64,000 nucleotides of DNA from Myxococcota bacterium (GCA_022710975.1 JAKLGA010000007.1:186001-250000), one strand, 5' to 3'; positions 1 through 9,182 are shown, numbered from the stretch's first letter. Translations and numbers: made by a program. The notes: generated from the letters alone by a model not told the origin.

Positions 1-1
1 C

Positions 2-265
2 ATCATCCTGCAGGCGGCCGCGCTGGCGCCCGATCTCGCGGGCGCGCCCGACCTGCCGAGCGCCGCGCCAGTCGACGGCCCGGCCGCCGCGCCGGGCCGG
101 CCGCGCATGCGCGACTTCGTGCGGGCGCAGCAGCGCGCATACTTGAGGACGGTGCTCGAGGAGCACCACGGCAACCTGGCCGCGGCCGCCCGCGCCCTGG
201 GCATGGACCGCGGCAACCTCCATCACCTGGCCCGCCGGCTCGGGCTCGGGCGCAGAGAAAGCTGA
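2..265 (+). CDS. C-terminal fragment of a Fis-type HTH transcriptional regulator
   Basis: An open frame enters from the left edge and stops with TGA at 263-265, giving 87 residues. The last ~50 residues read as a Fis-type helix-turn-helix: a leucine-rich helix, then the motif GNLAAAARALGMDRGNLHHL, which has the spacing gN..AA..LGi.r..L of the HTH_8 domain. That domain ends NtrC-type sigma-54 activators and two-component response regulators, and the Pro/Ala-rich stretch before it resembles the linker to an AAA+ module. The rest of the protein lies outside the window, so activator class and target are unknown. The small membrane gene downstream starts 10 nt after the stop. Confidence 0.75.
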   Translation: MILQAAALAPDLAGAPDLPSAAPVDGPAAAPGRPRMRDFVRAQQRAYLRTVLEEHHGNLAAAARALGMDRGNLHHLARRLGLGRRES

Positions 266-274
266 GGGCTCGTC

Positions 275-613
275 ATGGAGACGAAGCGCCGCGCGCTGCA
301 CGCCGGCCTGCTCGAGGGCCTGGCCTTCCTGGCCACCATCCTCGGCTGCGTGTACTTCGCCTGGTGGCTCTACCCCAACGACCTGTTCGGCTTCGCCATC
401 GGCGGGGCGGGGCTGTTCCTCATCGCCGGGTTGGTGTTCGCCTTCCACGGGCGCTGCCCGGTCTGCCGCGGGATCTTCACCCGCAAGGTGCTGCGCAAGT
501 GGTACTCGCACACCGGCACCCGGACCGAGAACGGCCGCGCGACGAGCGTGAAGATCTACAAGGGCGACTTCCTGTGCTTCCGCTGCGGCCACCGCTGGAC
601 GGACTTCATGTAG
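275..613 (+). CDS. Small two-TM protein with a cytoplasmic-type zinc ribbon
   Basis: 112 residues. Two hydrophobic segments lie at about residues 13-33 and 38-57. They are followed by two Cys pairs, C61-P-V-C64 and C101-F-R-C104, separated by a basic stretch; together these look like a zinc ribbon on one face of the membrane. No named family is recognised. The start is the ATG 10 nt after the preceding regulator, with AGGG upstream, so the two are probably cotranscribed. The function is unknown. Confidence 0.7.
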   Translation: METKRRALHAGLLEGLAFLATILGCVYFAWWLYPNDLFGFAIGGAGLFLIAGLVFAFHGRCPVCRGIFTRKVLRKWYSHTGTRTENGRATSVKIYKGDFLCFRCGHRWTDFM

Positions 614-623
614 CGCGGGCCGG

Positions 624-653
624 CTTTCCTTCCCGCCCGGATTGCGCTAACAC
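624..653 (+). promoter_or_regulatory. Possible promoter (CTTTCC, 18 nt, TAACAC) before 663
   Basis: CTTTCC at 624-629 and TAACAC at 648-653 are 18 nt apart. The block GGCTTTCCT, 12 nt, TGCGCTA recurs almost exactly before the gene at 11293. If used, transcription would start only a few bases before the ATG at 663, giving a nearly leaderless mRNA. The match to a sigma-70 -35 box is poor. Confidence 0.25.
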
Positions 654-662
654 CTTGGGGCG

Positions 663-1562
663 ATGCGACTCCCCCCCCAGGCGGCCTTCCGGCTGCTACC
701 GCTGGCCGCCGTCCTCGGCCTGAGCCTGGTGTGCGCCGGGTCCTGGCTGCTCCGGCCCCTGCTCCAGCCCGACCCGGAGGACACCCGGCGCGCGGCCGAG
801 CGGGTGCTGGCCGAGTGGCGCCCGGGGGACGCCGTGGCCGTGCGGCCCTGGTGGGCCCAGCGCCTGCGGGAGCACCTCGGCGAGCGCCCCTGGGTGCTCG
901 CGCGCGACCTCGAGGCCGAGGACCTGTCCCGCTTCGGCCGGCTGTGGGTGCTCGAGCAGCCTGGCCACCGCGATCGCCTGGGCGGACCCTTCCGGGACGG
1001 GACCTACCGCCTGGAGGCCGAGGCGGAATTCGGCCCCCTGCGCCTGGCGCGCTACGGCCTGCCCCCGCCGGCCGAGGTGCTCTACGACTTCCGGGCCGAG
1101 CTCGCGCGGGCCCAGGTGAGCATGCGCGCCCGGGGGGCGGACAAGCCCTGCGACCTGTGGCTCACCGACCGCTGGGCGTGCAGCCCGGCGGACTGGAACT
1201 TCGTGGGGCGGATGATCGTCGAGCTTGGCGACGATCCGCGCGAGGTGATCTGGACCCACCCCAGCGAGGAGGGGCCGATCTCGATCGGCTTCGCCGAGGT
1301 GCCCCACGGGCGCACGCTGCGGGTGCACACCGGCTTCACCCCGCCCGCGGCCCGGGCCGCGGACGGCGGCCCGGTGACGCTGTCCGTGGAGGTGGACGGC
1401 CGGGTGCTCCAGCGCCTGGTGCAGGACAACCGCACCGGCTACTTCCCCGCCGACGTCCCGCTCTCGGCCCTGCCCGACCAGCCGCACCAGGTCACCTTCC
1501 GGGTGAGCGCCCCGCGGGCCGGGATGCGCCACTTCTGCTGGAGCGCGGAGGTGCGCCGGTGA
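663..1562 (+). CDS. Membrane-anchored or secreted protein of unknown function
   Basis: 299 residues with one hydrophobic segment near residues 9-31 (signal peptide or N-terminal anchor), so the bulk is expected outside the cytoplasm. The C-terminal ~110 residues are rich in alternating hydrophobic residues and Gly/Pro turns, as in a beta-sandwich. No family is recognised. The stop TGA overlaps the GTG start of the following glycosyltransferase (4-nt GTGA overlap), so the two are translationally coupled. That pairing suggests a job in envelope glycan or glycolipid modification, which is inference. Confidence 0.7.
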   Translation: MRLPPQAAFRLLPLAAVLGLSLVCAGSWLLRPLLQPDPEDTRRAAERVLAEWRPGDAVAVRPWWAQRLREHLGERPWVLARDLEAEDLSRFGRLWVLEQPGHRDRLGGPFRDGTYRLEAEAEFGPLRLARYGLPPPAEVLYDFRAELARAQVSMRARGADKPCDLWLTDRWACSPADWNFVGRMIVELGDDPREVIWTHPSEEGPISIGFAEVPHGRTLRVHTGFTPPAARAADGGPVTLSVEVDGRVLQRLVQDNRTGYFPADVPLSALPDQPHQVTFRVSAPRAGMRHFCWSAEVRR

Positions 1563-3331
1563 GCGCCTTCGCCCGCAAGCACGCCACGGGCCTCATCGCC
1601 CTGGGCCTGGGGCTCGGGAGCCTGCTGGTGTTCGCGCTGGCCGCGCCCCGCACCGGCTACACCCGCGACGAGGGCTTCTACTTCGAGGCGGCCGAGGCCT
1701 ACGCCGGCTGGTGGAGGACGCTCGCGCGCGAGCCCGGCCAGGCCTTCAGCGAGCCGGTCATCCGCCGCTCCTTCGAGGTCAACCACGAGCACCCGGTGCT
1801 GGTGAAGAACCTCATGGCGCTCAGCTTCCTGGCCCTGGCCGCGGACGAGGAGCGCTCGCCCACGGACTGGCCCGCCGCCCGGCGCGGGGTGTTCGCCCGG
1901 GCCATGCGGCTCCCCTCCCAGGCCTTCTCGGCCCTGGCCGTGGCGCTCACCTTCCTGCTGGGCGCGGCCGTGACCGGCAAGCGGCGGGTGGGGCTGGTGG
2001 CGGCGCTCGCCTTCGCGCTGGTGCCGCGCCACTTCTACCACGCCCAGCTCGCGTGCTTCGACATGCCGGCCGTGGCCATGTGGCTGGCCGTGGTGCTGGC
2101 CTACCGCAAGGGGCTCTCCTCCTGGGGCTGGGCCCTGGCCACCGGCCTGGTGTGGGGCCTGGCCATCTCCACCAAGCACAACGCGTTCTTCCTGCCCGGC
2201 GTGCTCGGGCTGCACTGGCTGCTGACCCGCGGCCGCGAGCTCCGCCTGGGGCGGGACGGCCTGGCCCTGCCGCCCATCCCGCTGGCCTTCTTCAGCATGC
2301 TGGTGCTCGGCCCGCTGGTGTTCGTCGGCCACTGGCCCTACCTGTGGCACGACACCCTGAACCGTGTCGGCTGGTACTTCGGCTTCCACCTGCACCACGT
2401 GAACTACTACTGGGAGTACCTGGGCACGCTGCTGACCGAGCCGCCCTTCCCCTGGATGTACCCTTTCGTCGTCACCGCGCTGACCTTCCCGGCGGTCTGG
2501 CTGGCGCTCGGCGCCTGGGGCTTCCTGGCCGCGCTGGGCGAGCGGCTGGGGCGTCCGCTCCGCACGCTGCGCGGGCTGCTCGCGCGCCTGGCCGGCCTGG
2601 GCGGGCCGCGCGAGCCGGCCGCCGCGCCCGCCGCCTGGCTGTCTCGCGACGACGGCTGGCTGCTGCTGCTCAACGCCTTCGTCCCGGTGTTCATCATCGC
2701 CATCCCCAGCGTGCCCATCTTCGGCGGGGTCAAGCACTGGATGCACGCCATGCCCTTCGTGTGCGTGCTGGGGGCGCTGGCGCTCGAGCGCGCCATCGGG
2801 CTGCTGCCCGAGCGGCTCGCTCGCCGCCGGACGGTCTTCGCCGGGGCGGCGGCGCTCACCCTGCTGCCCTCGCTGCTCGGGCTGGTCGCCATCGGCTCCT
2901 ACGGCACCTCGTTCTACAACGAGCTGGCCGGCGGGGTGGGCGGCGGGGCGGACCTGGGCATGCAGCGACAGTACTGGTCGAACAACGTCACCGGGGTGCT
3001 GCCCTGGCTGAACGAGCACCTGCCCCCGAACGCGCGGGTGTACTTCCACGAGGTGACCGGCCAGAGCTTCCACGCCTACCGGCGGGACGGGCTGCTGCGG
3101 CCCGACCTCCGCCCGGCCTACGATCCCGAGCACGCGGACTTCACCGTCTACCAGTACCACCGCGAGTTCGTGGACACGGAGTACCGGGTGTGGAACCGGC
3201 TCGGCCACCGCCGGCCGGTCTACGGGCTCTACCTGGACGAGGCGCCCATCATCTTGGTGTACGACACGCGCCAGGCCCCGCCGCCCTCGGCGCGCTCGCT
3301 GCCCGCCCAGCCCCCGCCCAGCCCGCCCTGA
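1559..3331 (+). CDS. ArnT/PMT-like integral membrane glycosyltransferase (GT39/GT83 type)
   Basis: 590 residues from GTG at 1559, chosen because it overlaps the upstream stop; the frame is open further upstream but that part is antisense-like. About ten hydrophobic segments are visible. In the first periplasmic loop, D37-E38 (RDEGFYFEAA) is the acidic pair used by the PMT_2/ArnT superfamily, and E77-H-P (NHEHPVLVK) resembles the conserved second loop. These enzymes transfer sugars from polyprenyl-phosphate donors to lipid or protein acceptors on the outer side of the inner membrane. The acceptor is not evident. The C-terminus is a periplasmic tail ending in Pro/Ser-rich sequence. Confidence 0.85.
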   Translation: MSAFARKHATGLIALGLGLGSLLVFALAAPRTGYTRDEGFYFEAAEAYAGWWRTLAREPGQAFSEPVIRRSFEVNHEHPVLVKNLMALSFLALAADEERSPTDWPAARRGVFARAMRLPSQAFSALAVALTFLLGAAVTGKRRVGLVAALAFALVPRHFYHAQLACFDMPAVAMWLAVVLAYRKGLSSWGWALATGLVWGLAISTKHNAFFLPGVLGLHWLLTRGRELRLGRDGLALPPIPLAFFSMLVLGPLVFVGHWPYLWHDTLNRVGWYFGFHLHHVNYYWEYLGTLLTEPPFPWMYPFVVTALTFPAVWLALGAWGFLAALGERLGRPLRTLRGLLARLAGLGGPREPAAAPAAWLSRDDGWLLLLNAFVPVFIIAIPSVPIFGGVKHWMHAMPFVCVLGALALERAIGLLPERLARRRTVFAGAAALTLLPSLLGLVAIGSYGTSFYNELAGGVGGGADLGMQRQYWSNNVTGVLPWLNEHLPPNARVYFHEVTGQSFHAYRRDGLLRPDLRPAYDPEHADFTVYQYHREFVDTEYRVWNRLGHRRPVYGLYLDEAPIILVYDTRQAPPPSARSLPAQPPPSPP

Positions 3332-3338
3332 CCCCCGC

Positions 3339-4802
3339 TCACCTGGGTGGCGGGACCCAGCCGCCCCGCTCGCGCTCCAGCCACTGCGCGACCGCGATGG
3401 TCAGGTGGTCCTGGCAGGGGCCGCCCACCACCTGCACCCCGAGCGGCAGGCCGCGGGCGTCCAGGCCCAGCGGCACCTGGGTGACCGGCAGCTCGAGGGC
3501 GTTCCACAGGGCGGTGTACACCCAGGCGAACGGGCGCCGGAGCGGCTCGCGGTGGCGCGGGGCCACCCGCGGGTAGGAGGGGAACAGGATCACGCTGTCC
3601 CGCCCCAGCCGCTCGGCGAGCGCCCGGCGCATCTGCTGGCCCTGGACGAGGGCCTTGCGGAGCAGCCGCTCGGTCGGGCCGGCCAGATCCTCGAGCAGCG
3701 CGAGCAGCACCGAGGGCAGGGTGTGGTCCGAGCGGCCCAGCAGCAGGCGCGCCGCCTCGGCCCAGCCGTTCACCGCCGGGCGGCCGGTGTGATCGGCCAG
3801 CAGCTCCTTGTAGCTGGTGCCGTCCTCGAAGTGCAGCCGCGCGGCCCACAGGGACAGCGCCTCGAGCAGCCCGCCCGGCCCGCCCAGCTCCGGGAGCTCC
3901 ACCCGCTCGACCGCGGCCCCCAGCGCCCCCAGCGCGTCGGCCGCCCGGTCCTGGGCGGTGAGCAGGGCGGGCTCCGCGCCGCCCAGGGCCACGGCCCGCG
4001 CGTCCAGCACCCGCACCGCGTCCGGCCGCACGGCCGCGGGGTCTCCGAGCGGCAGCGCCTGGCAGCCCTCGTCCTGCCCGTCCGGGCCGGCCAGCACGCG
4101 CAGCAGCGGCATCAGGTCCTCGGCCCGGCGGCACAGCGGGCCGGTGGTCAGCATGCGCAGCACCGGGCCGTGGGCCAGGGGGAACTGGCCGGTGTTGGGC
4201 ACCAGGCCGCCCGTGCACTTGTGCGTGAAGACCCCGTTGAAGAAGGCCGGCAAGCGCAACGAGCCGCCGATGTCTGAGCCCAGCCCGAAGGGCGAGCCGC
4301 CCGCGCCCACGATGGCGCCCTCCCCGCCCGAGGAGCCGCCCACGATGCGGGTCGGGTCGTAGGGGTTGCGCGCCACCCCGTACACGCGGTTGTGGGACTC
4401 CATCCACATGCACAGCTCGGACACGTTGGTCACCCCGAGGGGGATGCCGCCCGCCGCGCGCAGCCGCGCCACCGCGGGCGCGTCCCGGATCGGGCTGAGG
4501 CCCTGGCGGGAGACGAGCCCGCTGGTCCATGGCAGGCCGGGCGTGGAGAAGTTCTCCTTGATGGTGAAGGGCACCCCGTGGAAGGGCGGCACCCGGTCCG
4601 GACCCGCCGCGGCCAGGCGCCGGTCGGCGGCGGCCGCCTCGGCCCGGGCCGCGTCGAACCGCTCGGCCACCACGGCGTTCAGGCGCGGGTTCACCTCGCG
4701 GACGCGGGCGATGTGCGTCTCCACGACCTCGGCGGAGGTGACCTCGCCCGCCCGGATGCGCCGGGCCAGCTCGCCCGCGGACACCGTCAGGAGCTCGTGC
4801 AT
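3339..4802 (-). CDS. Amidase signature (AS) family hydrolase
   Basis: 487 residues, the usual length for this family. The catalytic Ser-cisSer-Lys triad is complete: K82 (FTIKEN), S157 (GGSSGGEGA) and S181 (GSDIGGS). The 24-residue spacing between the serines is the same as in fatty-acid amide hydrolase. The sequence resembles FAAH-like and generic amidases more than GatA: there is no gatB or gatC next to it, so tRNA amidotransferase is unlikely. The substrate is unknown. It is convergent with the glycosyltransferase (8-nt gap) and divergent from the SDR at 4968. Confidence 0.9.
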   Translation of the reverse strand: MHELLTVSAGELARRIRAGEVTSAEVVETHIARVREVNPRLNAVVAERFDAARAEAAAADRRLAAAGPDRVPPFHGVPFTIKENFSTPGLPWTSGLVSRQGLSPIRDAPAVARLRAAGGIPLGVTNVSELCMWMESHNRVYGVARNPYDPTRIVGGSSGGEGAIVGAGGSPFGLGSDIGGSLRLPAFFNGVFTHKCTGGLVPNTGQFPLAHGPVLRMLTTGPLCRRAEDLMPLLRVLAGPDGQDEGCQALPLGDPAAVRPDAVRVLDARAVALGGAEPALLTAQDRAADALGALGAAVERVELPELGGPGGLLEALSLWAARLHFEDGTSYKELLADHTGRPAVNGWAEAARLLLGRSDHTLPSVLLALLEDLAGPTERLLRKALVQGQQMRRALAERLGRDSVILFPSYPRVAPRHREPLRRPFAWVYTALWNALELPVTQVPLGLDARGLPLGVQVVGGPCQDHLTIAVAQWLERERGGWVPPPR

Positions 4803-4877
4803 GCCGCTTCCCCTTCCACCCCGTTGTGCGCTAGCGTACCCGGGCTCGGGCTCGGGCTCAACCCGCGAGCGAGCGAC

Positions 4878-4938
4878 CCCTCACCCCAACCCCGCACCGC
4901 GGGAGAGGGAGCCCCGGCGAAGCCGGGGCGGGTGAGGG
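4878..4938. repeat. REP-like palindromic intergenic element
   Basis: The outer arms CCCTCACCC (4878-4886) and GGGTGAGGG (4930-4938) are inverted repeats. They enclose a perfect inner hairpin, GCCCCGGC (4911-4918) with GCCGGGGC (4922-4929), and the motif GGGAGAGGGAG. This layout matches the common extragenic palindromes with CCCTCACCC/GGGTGAGGG ends found in many GC-rich proteobacteria. It lies between divergent genes just before the SDR start and could affect mRNA structure there. Confidence 0.6.
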
Positions 4939-4967
4939 AGGGAAGGCCGCGGCGCGACGGAGCGGAC

Positions 4968-5762
4968 ATGAAGCTGGCTGGCAAGACAGTCGTGGTGACC
5001 GGGGCGGCGGGCGGCATCGGGCTGGCCACCGCGCGGGCCTGCCTGGACGCGGGCGCCCGGGTGCACCTGGCCGACGTGGACCCCAGGGTGGTCGCCACCG
5101 CGGCCGGGCTCGGCCCGGCCGCGCGCGGCCACGCGCACGACGTGCGCGACCCGGCCGCCTGGCAGGCGCTGCGCGCGGCCACCGGGCCGGCGGACGCGCT
5201 GGTGAACAACGCCGGGGTGTGCGTCGGCGGCCCGACCGACGAGCTGCCGCTCGAGGCCTGGCAGCAGAGCGTGGACGTGAACCTGTGGGGCCCCATCCAC
5301 GGGCTGCGCGCCTACCTCCCGGACATGCTGGCCCGCGGCCAGGGGGTGATCGTCAACGTGGCCTCGGTGGCCGGGCTGATGGCCTTCCCCATGATGGGGC
5401 CCTACTGCACCTCCAAGTTCGCCCTGGTCGGGCTGAGCGAGGCGCTGGCGGTCGAGCTGGCGGGCCGCGGCGTGCAGGTGTGCACGGTCTGCCCCGGGGC
5501 GGTGCGCACCCAGCTCCTGGCCAGGAGCCAGATCGCGCTGCCGGGCAAGGCGCGCGAGGTGATCGACCGGCTGATCGAGCGCCTGGCCACGAGCCCCGAG
5601 CGCATGGCGGCCGACATCGTGGCGGCCATCCAGGACGGGCGGCCGCTGCTCGTGGCCGCGGGCACCATGTGGCCGCTCTACGCGCTGCACCGCGCGGCCC
5701 CGGGGCTGTACGGCTGGCTCTTCCGCGCCACCACCCGGCTCGCCACCCGCGGCGGGCGTTGA
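4968..5762 (+). CDS. Short-chain dehydrogenase/reductase (classical SDR)
   Basis: 264 residues from the ATG at 4968. Rossmann motif TGAAGGIG at 11-18, NNAG at 80-83, and the catalytic set S133, Y146 and K150 (YCTSK) are all present. Asp at the end of beta-2 (DVDP, residues 36-39) hints at NAD(H) preference. The C-terminal ~60 residues extend beyond the core and contain a hydrophobic stretch (TMWPLYALHRAAPGLYGW), as in membrane-associated SDRs acting on lipids or retinol-like substrates. The substrate is unknown. The next gene starts 34 nt downstream on the same strand. Confidence 0.88.
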   Translation: MKLAGKTVVVTGAAGGIGLATARACLDAGARVHLADVDPRVVATAAGLGPAARGHAHDVRDPAAWQALRAATGPADALVNNAGVCVGGPTDELPLEAWQQSVDVNLWGPIHGLRAYLPDMLARGQGVIVNVASVAGLMAFPMMGPYCTSKFALVGLSEALAVELAGRGVQVCTVCPGAVRTQLLARSQIALPGKAREVIDRLIERLATSPERMAADIVAAIQDGRPLLVAAGTMWPLYALHRAAPGLYGWLFRATTRLATRGGR

Positions 5763-5796
5763 CAAGCGCCCCCGCTTCCCGGTCTGATCCAGGGCC

Positions 5797-7113
5797 ATGA
5801 CCCTCGACACCGAGTTCTACCGGCAGGTCGTCTACGCGCTCGGCATCGGGGTGCTGGTGGGCCTGGAGCGGGCGGTCGACCAGGAGCTCCGGGAGGGGCA
5901 GGCGGAGCGCGCGCTGGACGGCGGAGCGCCCGCGCCGAGCGATCCCACCGGCGACATCGACTACCTGGGGGTGCGCACCTTCGGCATCCTGTCGCTGACC
6001 GGCTTCGGCGCGGCCCTGGCCGGGGCGCAGATCCCCTTCCTGGCCCCGGTCCTGCTGCTGGCGGCCAGCCTGCTCGTGTTGCTCATGTACCACAAGACCA
6101 GCGAGAAGCACGGGACCGGCATCACCACGGAGGTGGCCGCGCTGGCCTGCCTGGGGCTGGGGGCGCTGTGCAGCCTGGCCCCGGAGGCGGCCGGCGTGCT
6201 CGGCCTGCTGCTGACCGTGCTGCTCGCCATGAAACGCTTCACCCGCCAGACCGTGCGCAAGATGCGGCGGGTGGAGCTGACCGACACGCTCAAGTTCCTG
6301 GTGGCCGTGCTGATCGTGTTGCCGCTCCTGCCCAACCGGGCGCTCGACCCCTGGGAGGCGCTCAACCCGTACAAGGTCGGGCTGCTGGTGGTGCTCATCT
6401 CGGGGCTGTCCTTCGTGGGCTACTTCCTGACCCGCATCCTGGGCGCCCAGCGGGGGCTCGGGCTGACCGGCATCCTGGGCGGGCTGACCTCGTCCACCGC
6501 GGTGACCGCGGCCATGGCCGCCCAGGCCCGCCAGAACCCGCAGCTCTCCGCGGTGTGCGCCTTCTCCACCGTGGCGGCCAACGCCACCATGTTCTTGCGG
6601 GTGCTGGTGGTGGTGGCGCTGCTCGACCAGGCGCTGGCCCTGCGCCTGGCCTGGAGCCTGGGGGGCATGGCCCTGGTGGCGGCCGTCGCCGCCCTGGTGC
6701 TGTGGCTGCGCGCCAGCCGGGAGTCGCGCCACCTCAAGGAGACCGGCCAGATCAAGCTGAAGAACCCCTTCTCGGTGGGGCCGGCCCTCAAGTTCGCCGC
6801 CTTCTTCGTCGGCATCCTGGTGGTGGCCAAGCTGGCCAAGCAGTACCTGGGCGACTCGGGCCTGTACCTGGCCGCGGCCGCCTCGGGCCTGGCGGACGTG
6901 GACGCCATCACCCTGTCCATCACCGAGGGGGTCGGCGCCCGGAGCCTGGCCCTCGACGTGGGCGCCATCGGTATCACCATCGCGGTGGTCTCGAACTCGC
7001 TGGTCAAGACCGGCATCGCCCTGTACTCCGGGGGGCTCCGGTTCGGCCGCACCATCGGCCTCTGCCTCGGCCTGGCCACGGGGGCTGGCCTGGCGCTGGC
7101 TTTCCTGCTATAA
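5797..7113 (+). CDS. MgtC/DUF4010 family integral membrane protein
   Basis: 438 residues, about 11-12 hydrophobic segments. The N-terminus (GIGVLVGLERAVDQE, then DYLGVRTFGILSLTG) is the MgtC-like region with the GLER and GxRTF signatures. The C-terminal two thirds (GILGGLTSSTAVTAAMA, SGLADVDAITLS, NSLVKTGIAL) are typical of DUF4010 membrane proteins. Members are annotated as putative Mg2+-related or general transporters, but no transport activity is firmly assigned. ATG at 5797 is preceded by a weak AGGG. Confidence 0.88.
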   Translation: MTLDTEFYRQVVYALGIGVLVGLERAVDQELREGQAERALDGGAPAPSDPTGDIDYLGVRTFGILSLTGFGAALAGAQIPFLAPVLLLAASLLVLLMYHKTSEKHGTGITTEVAALACLGLGALCSLAPEAAGVLGLLLTVLLAMKRFTRQTVRKMRRVELTDTLKFLVAVLIVLPLLPNRALDPWEALNPYKVGLLVVLISGLSFVGYFLTRILGAQRGLGLTGILGGLTSSTAVTAAMAAQARQNPQLSAVCAFSTVAANATMFLRVLVVVALLDQALALRLAWSLGGMALVAAVAALVLWLRASRESRHLKETGQIKLKNPFSVGPALKFAAFFVGILVVAKLAKQYLGDSGLYLAAAASGLADVDAITLSITEGVGARSLALDVGAIGITIAVVSNSLVKTGIALYSGGLRFGRTIGLCLGLATGAGLALAFLL

Positions 7114-7173
7114 GGTCCCGCCCGCCCGGGTCGACCAAGGCCCGGGCGAACCACCCACGAGGAGAACGAGACC

Positions 7174-7647
7174 ATGAAGATCCGGAACCTGTGCCTGCTG
7201 GCCCTGACCCTGTCGCTGGCCCTGCCCTTCGCCGCCTGCGGCGACGACGGCGGCGAGGAGGTGTTCGAGTGCACCGAGGCCAACACCCTGTGCTGGGTGA
7301 TCTCGGTGCCGGCCACCTTCGACGCCACCCCGCTCAACCTGTACGTCACCGGCTTCACCATGTTCCCGCCCACGGGCATGCCAGGCGCCATGTTCAACGC
7401 CACGGCCAACCCGGCCATCGGCGCGAACCTGGCGCTCGAGTACCAGCAGGCCAACATCGACCAGGCCGGCTTCACCGGCAACCTGTACCTGGCCGTGGCG
7501 CTGCTGGTCGAGGGCGGCGGCGCCATGAGCCCGGTCGAGGGCATCGACTGGGTCGGCGCGATGGCCACCCCGGTCAACTTCGACGGCGCGGCCAAGAACA
7601 TCCCGGCCATCGAGCTGGCGCTGTACGACGATCCCGGCACGCCCTGA
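7174..7647 (+). CDS. Secreted lipoprotein, hypothetical
   Basis: 157 residues. A basic N-terminus, a hydrophobic core and the lipobox PFAAC with C21 followed by GDDGG identify it as a lipoprotein. The mature part is acidic with only two further Cys (ECTEANTLC), possibly a disulfide, and appears beta-rich. No family is recognised. The start ATG at 7174 follows GAGGAGAACGAGACC. An extended -10-like TGCTATAAG overlaps the end of the upstream gene at 7106-7114 and could serve this gene. Confidence 0.75.
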   Translation: MKIRNLCLLALTLSLALPFAACGDDGGEEVFECTEANTLCWVISVPATFDATPLNLYVTGFTMFPPTGMPGAMFNATANPAIGANLALEYQQANIDQAGFTGNLYLAVALLVEGGGAMSPVEGIDWVGAMATPVNFDGAAKNIPAIELALYDDPGTP

Positions 7648-7666
7648 GCCCTGACCCTCCCGCGGC

Positions 7667-8353
7667 GTGACCCTGCACGGCCTCAACCTCGACGCCCTGC
7701 TGGCGGTGCTGCTGACCGCCCTGCTGCTCGTCCCTGTCCACCTGCTGACCGACAAGCTCGGGGAGCCCATGGAGACCTTCCTGGTCGGGCTCGGCCTGTT
7801 CGTGGTGGGCGCCGGCATGCGCCTGGCCGGGCGCAAGCCACGCGTGCTGTTCATCCCCGTCTGGCTGGTCGGCCTGGGCGGCGCGGCGGTCGGCATGGTG
7901 ATGGCCTGGGGCTGGTGGACGCTCGGCCTGACGCTGGTGGCGCTGGTCGTCTGTCTGGCCGGGCTGGCCACCCTCGGCTGGCGGATCGAGGCGCGCGAGT
8001 GGCGCCAGGCCCCGGCGGCCCTGGAGGAGGCCAAGCTCGCGCTGCTCGCGGGGGACGAGGAGCGCGCCTGGCGCCAGCTCGAGCTGGCGGCCTACGCCCC
8101 CGCCGCCCTGCACCTCAAGGTGGAGATGGTGCGCCACGCCCGCTCGCTGGGGGAATTCGTCCGCGAGCACCTGGCGGCGCGCCTGGAGCCCGAAGCGGCC
8201 GAGGAGCTCGCCGGGCTCCTGCCGGGGCTCGATGCCGACGCGCTGTCCGCCCCGATCGCCGAGCGGCTGGCGCTCGCGCAGCGCCTGAAGGCGCTGCGGG
8301 CCCTGATCGGTCGCCGCGGGCAGCCGCTCCCGCCGGGCGAGCCCGCGCCCTAG
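7667..8353 (+). CDS. Small polytopic membrane protein with helical cytoplasmic tail
   Basis: 228 residues from GTG at 7667, 19 nt after the lipoprotein stop. Three to four hydrophobic segments fill residues ~8-105; the remainder (~110-228) is a charged, Ala/Leu/Glu-rich helical region that looks like short helix-turn-helix repeats. No family is recognised. It converges with the molybdopterin oxidoreductase, with only 3 nt between the stops. Confidence 0.65.
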   Translation: MTLHGLNLDALLAVLLTALLLVPVHLLTDKLGEPMETFLVGLGLFVVGAGMRLAGRKPRVLFIPVWLVGLGGAAVGMVMAWGWWTLGLTLVALVVCLAGLATLGWRIEAREWRQAPAALEEAKLALLAGDEERAWRQLELAAYAPAALHLKVEMVRHARSLGEFVREHLAARLEPEAAEELAGLLPGLDADALSAPIAERLALAQRLKALRALIGRRGQPLPPGEPAP

Positions 8354-8356
8354 CGC

Positions 8357-9148
8357 TCAGTACCGCCCGGGCCTGAGCTTCGTGGCCGGCACCGGCGCGT
8401 CGTAGGGGTAGCCGTTCTCGACCCAGAAGCCCTCGATGGGGTGATCCGCCAGCTCGATGCGCGCGACGTACTTCGGGCTCTTGTAGGCGTACATGCGGGG
8501 CAGCACCGCCCGGGCCGGGAAGCCGTGCTTCAAGGGCAGGGTGTTGCCGCCGATGCCCAGCGCCAGGAGCGAGCGCGGCTCGAGCGCCACCGCGAGAGGC
8601 CAGGACTCGTTGTACCTCCCCCCCAGGGTGTGGAAGGTAACGTGGGTGGCCTGGGGGCGGACCCGGGCGGCGTCGAACAGGCGCGAGAGGTGCAGCCCGT
8701 CCCAAGGCACGTCCAGGATGCTCCAACCCTCCACGCAGTGGAAGTCCACCAGGAACTCGCGCGGGCCGAGCCCGACCAGGTCCGCGAAGGTGTAGTCGCG
8801 GGGCATCTCGACCAGCCCATCCACCCGCAGGTGCCAGGAGGACAGGATGGACTCCAGCTCCTGCCGATCCACGGTACGCTCGCCCCAGCCGCGGTAGACA
8901 GGGTGATCCTCTGCGCCCGGCTGGAAGGTCAACCCGCCGCCGGCGTCCCCGCCCCCGCCCTCGCCGCCCGCTCCGTCCCCGTCTTCGTCTCCGTCGTCCG
9001 GGAATCCACCGTCCCCCCGGGGGGTCGCGGGCCCCAGGCAGGAGGCCAGGGCCGCCCCACCGAGGGTCAGCACCGCGCCCTTGCCCAGCCACTCCAGCAC
9101 GCTGCGCCGCGTCATGGGTCGATCAGGGTCGTACTTCCTCATGGCCAT
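8357..9148 (-). CDS. Tat-exported molybdopterin-dependent oxidoreductase (sulfite oxidase/YedY fold)
   Basis: 263 residues. The N-terminus carries a twin-arginine signal (RRSVLEWLG, R14-R15) and a lipobox-like ALASC (C37), then a Gly/Asp-rich linker (~45-72), then the oxidoreductase_molyb core. C138 in DFHCVEGWSI is the conserved cysteine that ligates molybdenum. Members include sulfite oxidase and the methionine-sulfoxide reductase MsrP, but here the fold stands alone with no heme or MsrQ-like partner nearby. The SD AGGAGG precedes the ATG at 9148. It is expected to be a periplasmic, membrane-tethered enzyme of unknown substrate. Confidence 0.85.
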   Translation of the reverse strand: MAMRKYDPDRPMTRRSVLEWLGKGAVLTLGGAALASCLGPATPRGDGGFPDDGDEDGDGAGGEGGGGDAGGGLTFQPGAEDHPVYRGWGERTVDRQELESILSSWHLRVDGLVEMPRDYTFADLVGLGPREFLVDFHCVEGWSILDVPWDGLHLSRLFDAARVRPQATHVTFHTLGGRYNESWPLAVALEPRSLLALGIGGNTLPLKHGFPARAVLPRMYAYKSPKYVARIELADHPIEGFWVENGYPYDAPVPATKLRPGRY

Positions 9149-9182
9149 CGAAGGCCTCCTGACCTCTGGTCGGAAGATCAGG